From NCBI GenBank assembly GCA_022842845.1, contig JALHOT010000005.1:124001-188000 (forward strand): 64,000 nt of DNA, in the 5' to 3' direction. Position 1 is the first letter of the stretch. The number at the start of each line of letters is the position of its first letter. The position numbers and the translations under genes were made by a program. The stretch is from Cyclobacteriaceae bacterium. Its GTDB lineage: Bacteria > Bacteroidota > Bacteroidia > Cytophagales > Cyclobacteriaceae. Shown here piece by piece: positions 28,803 through 37,331 of this stretch. Below the pieces are notes generated by a model. The model ran no database searches and had not been told where the DNA came from. It was given only the letters and a program-made list of their open reading frames with translations.

Positions 28803-30824
28803 CTATTCAACAATGATTCGTTTTACATATATTTTATTTGTCTGCTTTAACAGAAGATAATATACTCCACTGGCACTTGCCTTGAAATCAATGATAAGCA
28901 GGCTTCCATCTTCTTGCTTATTAAAGGATTGAGCTGCCCCTCGCATATCAAGAATCTTGAGTTCACTCACCGGTAACCCATTTGTATTAATAAAGCATCT
29001 GCCATTGCAAGGATTTGGATAGATTGTTATAGATGTGTCCAGATCTGACTCCGCATCAGTAATGGTTGCAATAACTTCGACCTGTTCACTTAAAGCTGAT
29101 TCACCTGCATTATTGACGCCAGAAACTTTGTAAAAATTAATAGAGGCCGTTGGATTGATACTATAGGGTACGTCTGAAGTAAGGATGTTTGACCTGATTT
29201 TTACAAAGTTCTCATTTATATTTCCACTTCTATAGAGATTAAAGGCTGATGCATTAGTGCCATTATTCCAACTCAGCGTTATCTCTCCGTTTTCATTAAT
29301 TCCAGCAGTTAAACCGCTAGGTGCTTCAGGAATAATTTCACTGTTGTACAAAATAATGTTATCGAGATCAAAACTTGCCTGGCCAGATAACATATAAATA
29401 CGAAGGGATTTGATAAACTTCTCGTTCACCTTGGGGGAGTTCAATGCCCATCGATCAGAAAAGTCGTAGGTGTAAGTATAAAATTCACCATTGTTCTTAT
29501 TTACTTTTACTTCAAAGTTGGTGGTAATAGTTTCGTTGCCATCTCCATCTGTAAGCGTAAAGAGCAAATTAGGAAGGGTAGTGCCATTAGGAACCCTTAT
29601 GGGTAACTTGACAATTCCATGATTTGATAAATCAATTGCTTTTGGGAAAGAGTACTGGATATACTTTAAGGCATTAACATTATAAGTAACTTTTAGTGTG
29701 TTATTAATATTTTGCATGGAGATGCCAGCGTCATTTTTTGTCCATCCAGTAAGAGCCACATTAGAAAAGTTTTCCAATTCATATTTTCTGCCCGTCAATT
29801 CAACTATGGTAGCAACATTGGCAGAAGCAGTATTTGAAGAACACCCTGTTTCTCCTGCAATGGAAAGACTTACCGTCCCATCGGTCGCACCCCACCTAAC
29901 TTTGATTTGATTTGTTCCTTGTCCACTTACGATAGTGGCATCAGAAGGTACAGTCCATGTGTAGGAAACACCATCTCCATAATCCGGTGCTGAGTATGTA
30001 ATATCTTGTTGGTTTTCAAAAACGAATTGCGGGCCTTCTATAACGGGTGAATCACGTTCCTCATAAACTCTCACATAGTCAATTTCCATTTTTGCGTTTG
30101 TTAAGGCTGGGTCAACGCTTCCTCCAAATGTTCCGCCAATGGCAATATTCATGATTAAGAATTGTGGTGCGTCAAAAGGCCAGGTGGACGAATTCTTAAC
30201 AGAAGGGTTATACGTGTAGTATGGCACATTGTCTAAAGAAAATACTATCCTGTCAGCATTCCACGACACTGAATATTCATGAAATTGACTACTTACCGTG
30301 TTCTTAACAACTGACCCTTTATTTTGTGTGTTTCCAAAACTTGAAGGTGTGTGAAGTGCAGCTTGAATAACATTTTGGTTTCTACCCACATGCTCCATCA
30401 CATCAATCTCTCCACAGGCGGGCCATCCTACAGAGGTAATATTTTCTCCAAGCATCCATAAGGCAGGCCAGGTGCCTACACCTGTTGGTAGCTTCGCACG
30501 GAACACAATTTTTCCGTACTTAAATGTCTTTTTTGTTTGTGTTTTAATTCTTGCAGATGTCCAACTGTTACCACTCTTAATGGCTTCAATAGTCAGCACA
30601 CCGTTTGACTGCCTAACATTGGTTGTACTGTTAGTGTAACTTTGTATTTCACTGTTTCCCCAGCCATTGCTTCCTGTACCAATATCAAAAGTCCAATTAG
30701 CAGAATTAGGGAGTCCAGAACCATCGAACTCGTCATTCCACACTAATACTTCGCATTGTGAAAATGCTACTAGTTGAATCCCTAAAAATAAGGTGAGGAA
30801 AAGGGTCTTAAATCTAGTATTCAT
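28803..30824 (-). CDS. Secreted GH16 endo-beta-glucanase (laminarinase-like), T9SS substrate
   Basis: A 673-residue multidomain enzyme. Signal peptide to residue 22; GH16 domain about 24-255 with the catalytic motif EIDVME (Glu139 and Glu144) and the WPALWMLGE substrate-cleft motif typical of laminarinases/lichenases; a PKD/Ig-like domain about 258-340; a beta-sandwich of carbohydrate-binding type about 345-495; a fibronectin type III-like domain about 500-585; and a T9SS sorting tail from about 600 (ITIYPNPCNGRCF). It is likely exposed on the cell surface and cuts beta-1,3-glucan into fragments for the adjacent SusCD pair. Confidence 0.92.
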   Translation of the reverse strand: MNTRFKTLFLTLFLGIQLVAFSQCEVLVWNDEFDGSGLPNSANWTFDIGTGSNGWGNSEIQSYTNSTTNVRQSNGVLTIEAIKSGNSWTSARIKTQTKKTFKYGKIVFRAKLPTGVGTWPALWMLGENITSVGWPACGEIDVMEHVGRNQNVIQAALHTPSSFGNTQNKGSVVKNTVSSQFHEYSVSWNADRIVFSLDNVPYYTYNPSVKNSSTWPFDAPQFLIMNIAIGGTFGGSVDPALTNAKMEIDYVRVYEERDSPVIEGPQFVFENQQDITYSAPDYGDGVSYTWTVPSDATIVSGQGTNQIKVRWGATDGTVSLSIAGETGCSSNTASANVATIVELTGRKYELENFSNVALTGWTKNDAGISMQNINNTLKVTYNVNALKYIQYSFPKAIDLSNHGIVKLPIRVPNGTTLPNLLFTLTDGDGNETITTNFEVKVNKNNGEFYTYTYDFSDRWALNSPKVNEKFIKSLRIYMLSGQASFDLDNIILYNSEIIPEAPSGLTAGINENGEITLSWNNGTNASAFNLYRSGNINENFVKIRSNILTSDVPYSINPTASINFYKVSGVNNAGESALSEQVEVIATITDAESDLDTSITIYPNPCNGRCFINTNGLPVSELKILDMRGAAQSFNKQEDGSLLIIDFKASASGVYYLLLKQTNKIYVKRIIVE

Positions 30825-30873
30825 GGAGCAGTTTTTTTGGAGTCTTAGTTAAAAATCTAATACTATGAAAAGA

Positions 30874-30905
30874 AACAGGCCTGCCTGATATTAGACAGGC
30901 CTGTT
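30874..30905 (-). terminator. Hairpin between PKD lipoprotein and GH16 genes
   Basis: A ten-base perfect stem AACAGGCCTG/CAGGCCTGTT with a 12-base loop lies just after the lipoprotein stop. On the minus strand it is followed by a T-rich tract (TTTCTTTTC). It may end the susCDE transcript or attenuate expression of GH16 and GH3 relative to the receptor genes. Confidence 0.7.
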
Positions 30906-30912
30906 TATAAAA

Positions 30913-32340
30913 TTATTGCAATTTCACGTCATCAAAAAGGAACGAAGTTGCTGCAGTTTTTACATCAGATTTGAAATCAAAGAATAGAACAAGTCGATTC
31001 CATTTGTTTTTATCTGCTGCATCGAAAGTAAAGCTTAACTCCTCCCATCCATTAGCAACAGTAGTTGTTTTGTCAATCTCCTTGTTATTACCTGGATTTC
31101 CGATTTCTTCTAACTTAAACTTAACAACTGCGCCTACAGCAGGTGAATAAACTTTTACCTTAAAGGTTTGCTTACCGGTAAAGTCGACTAGTCCTGATAG
31201 GTCAGTACTCATACCAGACCAACCTTGCACTCCTACAACCTGGTCAACCTTCATGACAGAATTTGAAGTGTTAATGCCTGATTTTTGAGGATTTGCAACT
31301 TTAGTTGCTGTAACTCCTGCACCATTAAAGTCAGTTCCTCCAAAAACAGTAAAGCTTGGTGAACCTGCTGTTGCTTCAAAATCAAAGTTAACTTCATTGA
31401 TGCTACCTGGTGGAGGAGGAGGGCTTGGCATAGCGGGCTCACTCAAAGGGTTGTCATACGATACCAACACAAATCTCCAGTAACCAGCACCTGATTGAAT
31501 TGAAGTTTCCAGGATTAGTGTATCCACTGCTGCATCTACTAGTTTAACCAATTTGTAGGTAACAGCTGATTGAGGAACTGTAACTTCAGCAGTGGTAGCA
31601 GCTTTTGTCATCGCTACATATGCTCCTAAACCGGTTACAGTGATCTTCTTTTCTGTTACGTTATAGGTGAACTTGTGATTTCCATCACCCCAAGCAGAAA
31701 CGTTTACACCATCTTTATTAGTATAGTTAGCTGGAACAGTAGAAGATTGGCAACCTTCAGTTGCCCAAACGCCCCCTTCAGCCCAGAAATCACCGTTCGA
31801 TTTGTATTGATAATCACCATTAAACTTGAAGATGAACTCATCATTCAAAAGACAAGGTCTGGCGCCAAGGGGTTGATCTTTACCAAATGCAAACCAAATA
31901 GTAGACCTGTCAGACGGACCGACTTGAAGAGGATATTGCCTAGTGGAAACATCACGGATCATTTTCCAGGTCTTTGAAGTTTGACCTGTCAATTTTTTCA
32001 ACTCAAAGTTAGGATCATTAACAATGACTTCTTCTTCTTTGGTTGATATGTCACCTCCACCACCTTTTGCACTTAGTACTACTTTGTAGGTACCAGCTGC
32101 TGGAAAGGTGTGCGTAGGGTTTTCCTCAGTAGATGCTGCAGAATTATCTCCGAAATTCCAGCTATAGGATACCGCATTTTCTGAAAAATTCTCAAAACGC
32201 ACAACACGAAAATCGTTTGCATCTTGCTCAAATTGGAAACTGGCAATAGCCGGTTTCGGGGGATCCTCATCTTCGCAAGAAAAGGCAAAGAAGGCCATTG
32301 CCAGCGCTATTGGCCATCTGTTTGAAATTAATTTGCTCAT
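30913..32340 (-). CDS. PKD-domain surface lipoprotein of the glucan locus (SusE/F position)
   Basis: A 475-residue lipoprotein: signal with lipobox FFAFSC (Cys22), one PKD domain about residues 30-110 (SYSWNFGDNSAASTEENPTH, AAGTYKVVLSA), a central domain with LTGQTSKTWKMI and a C-terminal beta-sandwich (about 320-475, ending FLFDDVKLQ) resembling a carbohydrate-binding module. It sits directly after SusD, where SusE/SusF-type surface glycan-binding proteins are found. It probably helps capture beta-glucan outside the cell. Confidence 0.8.
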   Translation of the reverse strand: MSKLISNRWPIALAMAFFAFSCEDEDPPKPAIASFQFEQDANDFRVVRFENFSENAVSYSWNFGDNSAASTEENPTHTFPAAGTYKVVLSAKGGGGDISTKEEEVIVNDPNFELKKLTGQTSKTWKMIRDVSTRQYPLQVGPSDRSTIWFAFGKDQPLGARPCLLNDEFIFKFNGDYQYKSNGDFWAEGGVWATEGCQSSTVPANYTNKDGVNVSAWGDGNHKFTYNVTEKKITVTGLGAYVAMTKAATTAEVTVPQSAVTYKLVKLVDAAVDTLILETSIQSGAGYWRFVLVSYDNPLSEPAMPSPPPPPGSINEVNFDFEATAGSPSFTVFGGTDFNGAGVTATKVANPQKSGINTSNSVMKVDQVVGVQGWSGMSTDLSGLVDFTGKQTFKVKVYSPAVGAVVKFKLEEIGNPGNNKEIDKTTTVANGWEELSFTFDAADKNKWNRLVLFFDFKSDVKTAATSFLFDDVKLQ

Positions 32341-32377
32341 AGGTTAATTGTTTAGTTAATACTCGTTTAATTATAGA

Positions 32378-33976
32378 TTATTGAAAAAGTGATGGATCAG
32401 GATATGCTGTTAGCCCACCACTTGTAAGATCAATTTCTCGTTGTGGGATCGGCAAATAGATTTTTTGAATATTGAAGTTTGTGCTGCGTATATCTCCATT
32501 TGGAAAAAGGGAAGCTGTTGCACGGCCGGAACGGACTAAGTCGAACCAACGATCACCTTCGCCAGCTAGTTCAGCCCTTCTTTCGTACCAGATCAACTGT
32601 AAAATTGTCCAGCCTTGTTCTGACATCAGCGTTGAACCAGTTTTAAAATTACCTGTATTATTTCCCGGTCCTTTAGCTCTTTCCCTGACGATATCAATAT
32701 AAGTCATAGCCTCAGCATCGGAACCTGTTCCTCTTGCTAACGCTTCGGCCAACATCAACAAAACATCTGCGTACCGTATAACTGGCTGATTGGCATCTTT
32801 TAAAACGTTTATTTCGCCACCGTTTGGAACTGTATATGATTTAAAATTGGCATACTTCTGTTGCCAGTATCCTTGAAAGTCTACTGGATTCTGATCTGCT
32901 AAATTTACATTGCATCCTACAAGGGCAAGCTCAATTTGAGAAACGATGGTTGCTTCTCTTCGATATAAATCGTCAGCTAAATAAGAATTATACAATCCTG
33001 ATGTGGGAAGCATAAAGCCCCAACCTGGGTTGTACAAAGGATGTGATGTACATAAACCTCGGATTCCACAAAGTTGTACAATCATGTTACCATTAATAAA
33101 TTCAAAGGGAGTACCAAAATCGGCTGGTACCTCGTTGGAGTATTGAATTTCAAACACAGACTCTGAAGTATTCGCAGCACCGAAAGCAAACAACTGTGCA
33201 TAATCATCCACCAAGGTATATTGGTTGGAAGTAACAACAGCCTTTAAGTTTAGTGCAGCTTTATCAAACAGTGCTACATCATCATTTTTAAGATCTCCCC
33301 AATACAAGTATACCTTTCCTAACAAGGCTTGTGCAGCGCCCTTGGTAATTCTTCCTGCAAACTCAGAAGAATAGGAGAGGGGCAATAATGGAATGGCTTC
33401 TTCAAGGTCTTTCGTTATTTGTGTAAAGACTTCCGACATGGTGTTGCGTTTAGCACTTTTATCGTCAGGTGTTGGTTGCGATGTAATTACCGGAACAGGG
33501 CCAAATAATCTGAACAATTCAAAATGATAAAAAGCGCGTAGGAATTTTGCTTCCGCTTGGTACTGAGAGACGGCATTACTAGTAATCGTAACATTATTAA
33601 GAACTTGATTGGCCTTGTTAATGCCGTAATAATTCTTCTTCCAAAAACTAGTGGCTTCCGGTGTGGTAGTAACTGCTGTAAAGTCATCGATTTGTTGCCA
33701 ACCTGGCTGATCAAAATTAGATTGATCTCCTCCCGCATTTGCATTGTCGGACATGATTTCACCAAGCATGACAGATGAGGTCCAGAAACCGTCTACAAAG
33801 GTCCATTGCAATGGATCGTAAGCAGCGACAAGGCCTTGAAAGACTTGATTGTCAGAAACAAAGAAGTTGTTAGACAGGTATTTATTCTGTGGTTCAACCT
33901 TCAAAAAATCTTCACTGCATCCTGTAATTATTGAAATTAGCAAGATGACTTTTACTACTTTGAAATTCATATTCAT
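32378..33976 (-). CDS. susD: SusD/RagB-family glycan-binding lipoprotein
   Basis: A 532-residue protein with a lipoprotein signal (LLISIITGC). SusD features include EPQNKYLS after the lipid anchor, a helical TPR-like scaffold (SQYQAEAKFLRAFYHFELFRLFGPVP), RYADVLLMLAEAL, and the YERRAELAGEGDRWFDLVRSG motif near the C-terminus. It acts as the lid of the SusC transporter and captures oligosaccharides. ATG 33976 is chosen; ATG 33970 is an equal alternative. The longer frame overlaps susC by 14 bases and has an odd leader. Confidence 0.95.
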   Translation of the reverse strand: MNMNFKVVKVILLISIITGCSEDFLKVEPQNKYLSNNFFVSDNQVFQGLVAAYDPLQWTFVDGFWTSSVMLGEIMSDNANAGGDQSNFDQPGWQQIDDFTAVTTTPEATSFWKKNYYGINKANQVLNNVTITSNAVSQYQAEAKFLRAFYHFELFRLFGPVPVITSQPTPDDKSAKRNTMSEVFTQITKDLEEAIPLLPLSYSSEFAGRITKGAAQALLGKVYLYWGDLKNDDVALFDKAALNLKAVVTSNQYTLVDDYAQLFAFGAANTSESVFEIQYSNEVPADFGTPFEFINGNMIVQLCGIRGLCTSHPLYNPGWGFMLPTSGLYNSYLADDLYRREATIVSQIELALVGCNVNLADQNPVDFQGYWQQKYANFKSYTVPNGGEINVLKDANQPVIRYADVLLMLAEALARGTGSDAEAMTYIDIVRERAKGPGNNTGNFKTGSTLMSEQGWTILQLIWYERRAELAGEGDRWFDLVRSGRATASLFPNGDIRSTNFNIQKIYLPIPQREIDLTSGGLTAYPDPSLFQ

Positions 33977-33998
33977 ATAATTCAAGTATCTACAAATT

Positions 33999-36900
33999 TT
34001 AAAAAGAAGCATTCAATCCGAAACCAAAGGTTTTTACCTGAGGGTAGAATCCCTTGTCAATGGCAGTATCAAGAATCCATCCACCAGAACCAATTTCTGG
34101 ATCTAAGCCGCTGTATCCTGTAATTGTCAATAAATTGTCAACCGATAAGTAAATGCGCATCGATTGTAAATAGGCTTTAGAGGCAATTTTCGAAGGAATA
34201 GTATATCCTACTTGTAAACTTTTTAAACGTAAGTAGGATCCATCTTCAACAAAGAAATCAGAAGCCCTTGAGTTGTTGTTAAGGTCAAGTGTAGTTACTC
34301 TGGGATAATTTCCATTTACATTGGTTTCTGACCATCTATTAAGCCACTCAGTTGTATAGTTATTGTTGATAACATCTTGTCTTTCAAAAGATCTAAAAAT
34401 GTCATTGCCAATACTTGCTGCAAAAAGCATTCGCAAATCAAAGCCCTTCCAGTCAGCAGTTAGGTTAAGACCGAGTGTTAAATCAGCCCATGGCTTACCA
34501 ATTTCCGTTATATCATTATTGTCGATTTTCCCGTCACCATTAACATCCACATATTTTAGATCACCTGGTTGTGCATCAGGTTGGATGGGATCTCCGCTTG
34601 AGTTAATATACCTGAAGATATCTTGGCGGCTATTAAAAACACCATCCGTTTTAAATCCTCTGAAGTATCCTATTGGTCTACCAACCTCCATTCGTGTAAT
34701 TACAGTATTGCGAACAGGCCATGTATATCCATCAATGAAACCATTGTCAGTTACTTTTGTTACTTCGTTCTTTAGGGTAGCAACATTTAATCCAATATTG
34801 AAGTTTACATCTTTTACTTTCTGTCTGTAATTCATTTCTAACTCAAATCCCTTGTTTACCACTTCACCCACATTTGCTGTCGGTGGCCTGTTTCCAATGT
34901 AAATAGCAGTTGTTGCACTCATTAAGAGATCAGAAGTTGTTTTGTTGTAATAATCAAGTTCCATCGTCAGTTGATCGTTGAACAAGCCAACTTCAAGACC
35001 AATATCCAATTGCTTACTTTGTTCCCATCTCAGGTTAGGGTTGTCAAGATATAAGGACGATAAACCAGGGTATATACCTTGGCTATTTGGTTTTCCAAAC
35101 TGATAAGCACCTGTATTTCCAATAACTGCTGCGTAGCCTAAGTTTCCAATTCGATCGTTACCATTCACTCCATAACTGGCACGCACCTTTAGGAAACTAA
35201 CTTGATCAATAGTCCAGAAATTTTCACGTGAGGCAACCCAACCAATGGAAGCGGAAGGGAAAATACCATATCGGTTGTTTTCACCAAATTTTGAACTACC
35301 GTCTCTGCGGAGTGTAGCTGAGAATAGGTAGCGCTCATCGTAATTATAGTTTAACCTGCCAAAGAAGCTAGATAAGGCCTCTCTTTCTGAAGCAGAACCA
35401 GAGGATCTCCTTAGTGAATCAGGTGTATTGTCAATGTACCGGAAGTTCGGATCAAACTGTACCTCTTCAGGGATTCCAGAAGAAGAACCACTAAATCCAC
35501 TTCCTGTCCGCTCACGAGCGGTTGTACCTGCTGTCACATCACCGGAGTGTATACCTTTCTTATAGGTATAGGTTACATAATTTTCCCATTGCCAAATGAA
35601 AACCTTGGAAGAATATTCAAACAAATCATTTACCTCGTTGGTTAAAGGTAACTGGCTGCCATTGGTATCGAAGAATTCGTAGGAAGGAGCGAATCCATTG
35701 CCTGTATAGTAGTTATAGTCTATACCGAAATCACTTTTAAACTCAAGATTTTTTAAAGGGTTTATTTTAACGTAAGCATTTGCTAGTATACCATCTTGAA
35801 TTGTTTCAGAATTATTAATAAAAATTCTGCTTAAAGGATTCAAGTATTCCTTCTGAACGTACGGTGATTGGGCGAAACCAAAAGTTCCATTAGGATCATT
35901 TACCGGTGTAAGCGGATCATACACAAGTGCATCACTGATCGGAGAACCAAAGGCATTATTCTCTGGAATTCTTTTATTTCTGGAATGATTAATGAAAACA
36001 TTTTCACCAAAAGAAAGATATTTATTTACTTCTTGGTCTAATTTGATTCTGGCTGTAAGGCGCTTGGCATTTGATTTATCAGGGGCAATAATACCTTGTT
36101 GATCAAAGTAGGAGATAGAACCGAACGCTTTATTTTTCTCTGAGCCACCAGATATTGATAGTTGATGTGTTTGCGTACTGGAAGGTTCAAAGATTTGACT
36201 CATCCAATTAGTATTATTAGGAATATTGCTTTGGCCAGGGAATCCATTAGGAAGTGTTTGATTTCCATTGGCATACTTCTCAGTGATCAGATCAACATAT
36301 TGAGAGGCATTCAATAATTCTGGAGTCTTCCAAGGGTTTTGTTGTCCATAGAAAAATGAATAATTCAAGGATGCTTCACCAGCTCTTGCTTTCTTTGTTG
36401 TCACCATAATAACACCATTGGCCGCTCTTGCTCCATAGATGGCTGTTGAGGCACCATCTTTTAATATCTGCACAGATTCGATGTCAGCAGGATTTAAAGA
36501 TGCCAGGAAACCGTCATTTACGTTAATACCATCCACAATAATGAGCGGACTATTGTCACCATTTGTTCCTACGCCTCGAATGAAGATATTCTGAGCAGAG
36601 CCAGGCTGACCAGAGGCAGATTTAAACGTTACACCAGCTACTTGACCTTGAAGCATTTGGTCTAAGCGTGCTGAACCGAAGCCTTGTAAGTCTTTGGAGT
36701 TTACTTTTGAAACAGACGCTGTTGCTACACTTTTCTTTTGGACACCATAACCGAGTACAACCACTTCCTCTAAAGAAAGAATGTCATCCTCTAGCGTTAC
36801 TGATATTTGTGTCTGGTTCCCAACCAACACTTCTTGAGATGTAAACCCAATGAAACTGAAAACGAGAGTAGCTTCTGGAGATGCAGCAATGCGATAACTG

Positions 36901-37064
36901 CCATTACCATCAGTGACAGTTCCAACTGCTGTACCCTTAATAAGTATATTGACACCAGGTAAACTAGTGCCTTCCTTATCAGTCACCTTACCAGTTATTT
37001 GAGACTGGGCCAAGAGGACCGAGGAAGCAAGAAGGAAGCAAATTAATGGGTAAATCTTTTTCAT
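33999..37064 (-). CDS. susC: SusC/RagA-family TonB-dependent outer membrane transporter
   Basis: A 1021-residue receptor. Signal peptide (LLAQS), a carboxypeptidase-like N-terminal domain about 22-110 (ITGKVTDKEGTSLPGVNILIKGT), a TonB box region (EEVVVLGYG), a plug domain with LQGQVAGV, IRGVGTNGDNSPLIIVDG and SVQILKDGASTAIYGARAANGV, then the 22-strand barrel. It imports oligosaccharides through the outer membrane with TonB energy. The TonB gene in this window at 12.5 kb could serve it. It heads the minus-strand operon susC-susD-PKD lipoprotein. Confidence 0.97.
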   Translation of the reverse strand: MKKIYPLICFLLASSVLLAQSQITGKVTDKEGTSLPGVNILIKGTAVGTVTDGNGSYRIAASPEATLVFSFIGFTSQEVLVGNQTQISVTLEDDILSLEEVVVLGYGVQKKSVATASVSKVNSKDLQGFGSARLDQMLQGQVAGVTFKSASGQPGSAQNIFIRGVGTNGDNSPLIIVDGINVNDGFLASLNPADIESVQILKDGASTAIYGARAANGVIMVTTKKARAGEASLNYSFFYGQQNPWKTPELLNASQYVDLITEKYANGNQTLPNGFPGQSNIPNNTNWMSQIFEPSSTQTHQLSISGGSEKNKAFGSISYFDQQGIIAPDKSNAKRLTARIKLDQEVNKYLSFGENVFINHSRNKRIPENNAFGSPISDALVYDPLTPVNDPNGTFGFAQSPYVQKEYLNPLSRIFINNSETIQDGILANAYVKINPLKNLEFKSDFGIDYNYYTGNGFAPSYEFFDTNGSQLPLTNEVNDLFEYSSKVFIWQWENYVTYTYKKGIHSGDVTAGTTARERTGSGFSGSSSGIPEEVQFDPNFRYIDNTPDSLRRSSGSASEREALSSFFGRLNYNYDERYLFSATLRRDGSSKFGENNRYGIFPSASIGWVASRENFWTIDQVSFLKVRASYGVNGNDRIGNLGYAAVIGNTGAYQFGKPNSQGIYPGLSSLYLDNPNLRWEQSKQLDIGLEVGLFNDQLTMELDYYNKTTSDLLMSATTAIYIGNRPPTANVGEVVNKGFELEMNYRQKVKDVNFNIGLNVATLKNEVTKVTDNGFIDGYTWPVRNTVITRMEVGRPIGYFRGFKTDGVFNSRQDIFRYINSSGDPIQPDAQPGDLKYVDVNGDGKIDNNDITEIGKPWADLTLGLNLTADWKGFDLRMLFAASIGNDIFRSFERQDVINNNYTTEWLNRWSETNVNGNYPRVTTLDLNNNSRASDFFVEDGSYLRLKSLQVGYTIPSKIASKAYLQSMRIYLSVDNLLTITGYSGLDPEIGSGGWILDTAIDKGFYPQVKTFGFGLNASF

Positions 37065-37285
37065 AAGATTAGGGTTGGTTGAACAAGTACTTTTCCATCA
37101 GACAGCGATTTCAACAACAAAATTTCGCAATCGTTTGAAATATCTTACAAACTTGGATTATTGGATACGCAGAGTCAAGTTTTTTACCACATCTCAGCTA
37201 CATCAATAGCAAAAAACTAATACATCAAAAATACATCAAGCATGCTCAATTATTGATTTTTGAGTAAATTTTAGAGTATTTGTGA

Positions 37286-37293
37286 TATATTTG
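37286..37293 (+). promoter_or_regulatory. Possible Bacteroidota promoter (-7 element) for the sensor-regulator gene
   Basis: TATATTTG matches the Bacteroidota -7 consensus TAnnTTTG. A TTTG lies 23 bases upstream, a little farther than the usual -33 spacing, so the match is partial. A start of transcription a few bases downstream would leave almost no leader before ATG 37302 and a short leader before ATG 37332, supporting the latter start. The 37065-37331 gap also has to hold the divergent susC promoter. Confidence 0.35.
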
Positions 37294-37331
37294 ATACTAC
37301 AATGCCTAATTTTAGATGCTACAAATACCTT

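Noticed and set aside
34363-34830. 155-residue plus-strand frame inside susC
   Set aside because: It lies opposite a well-supported SusC coding region and has no coupling or family match.
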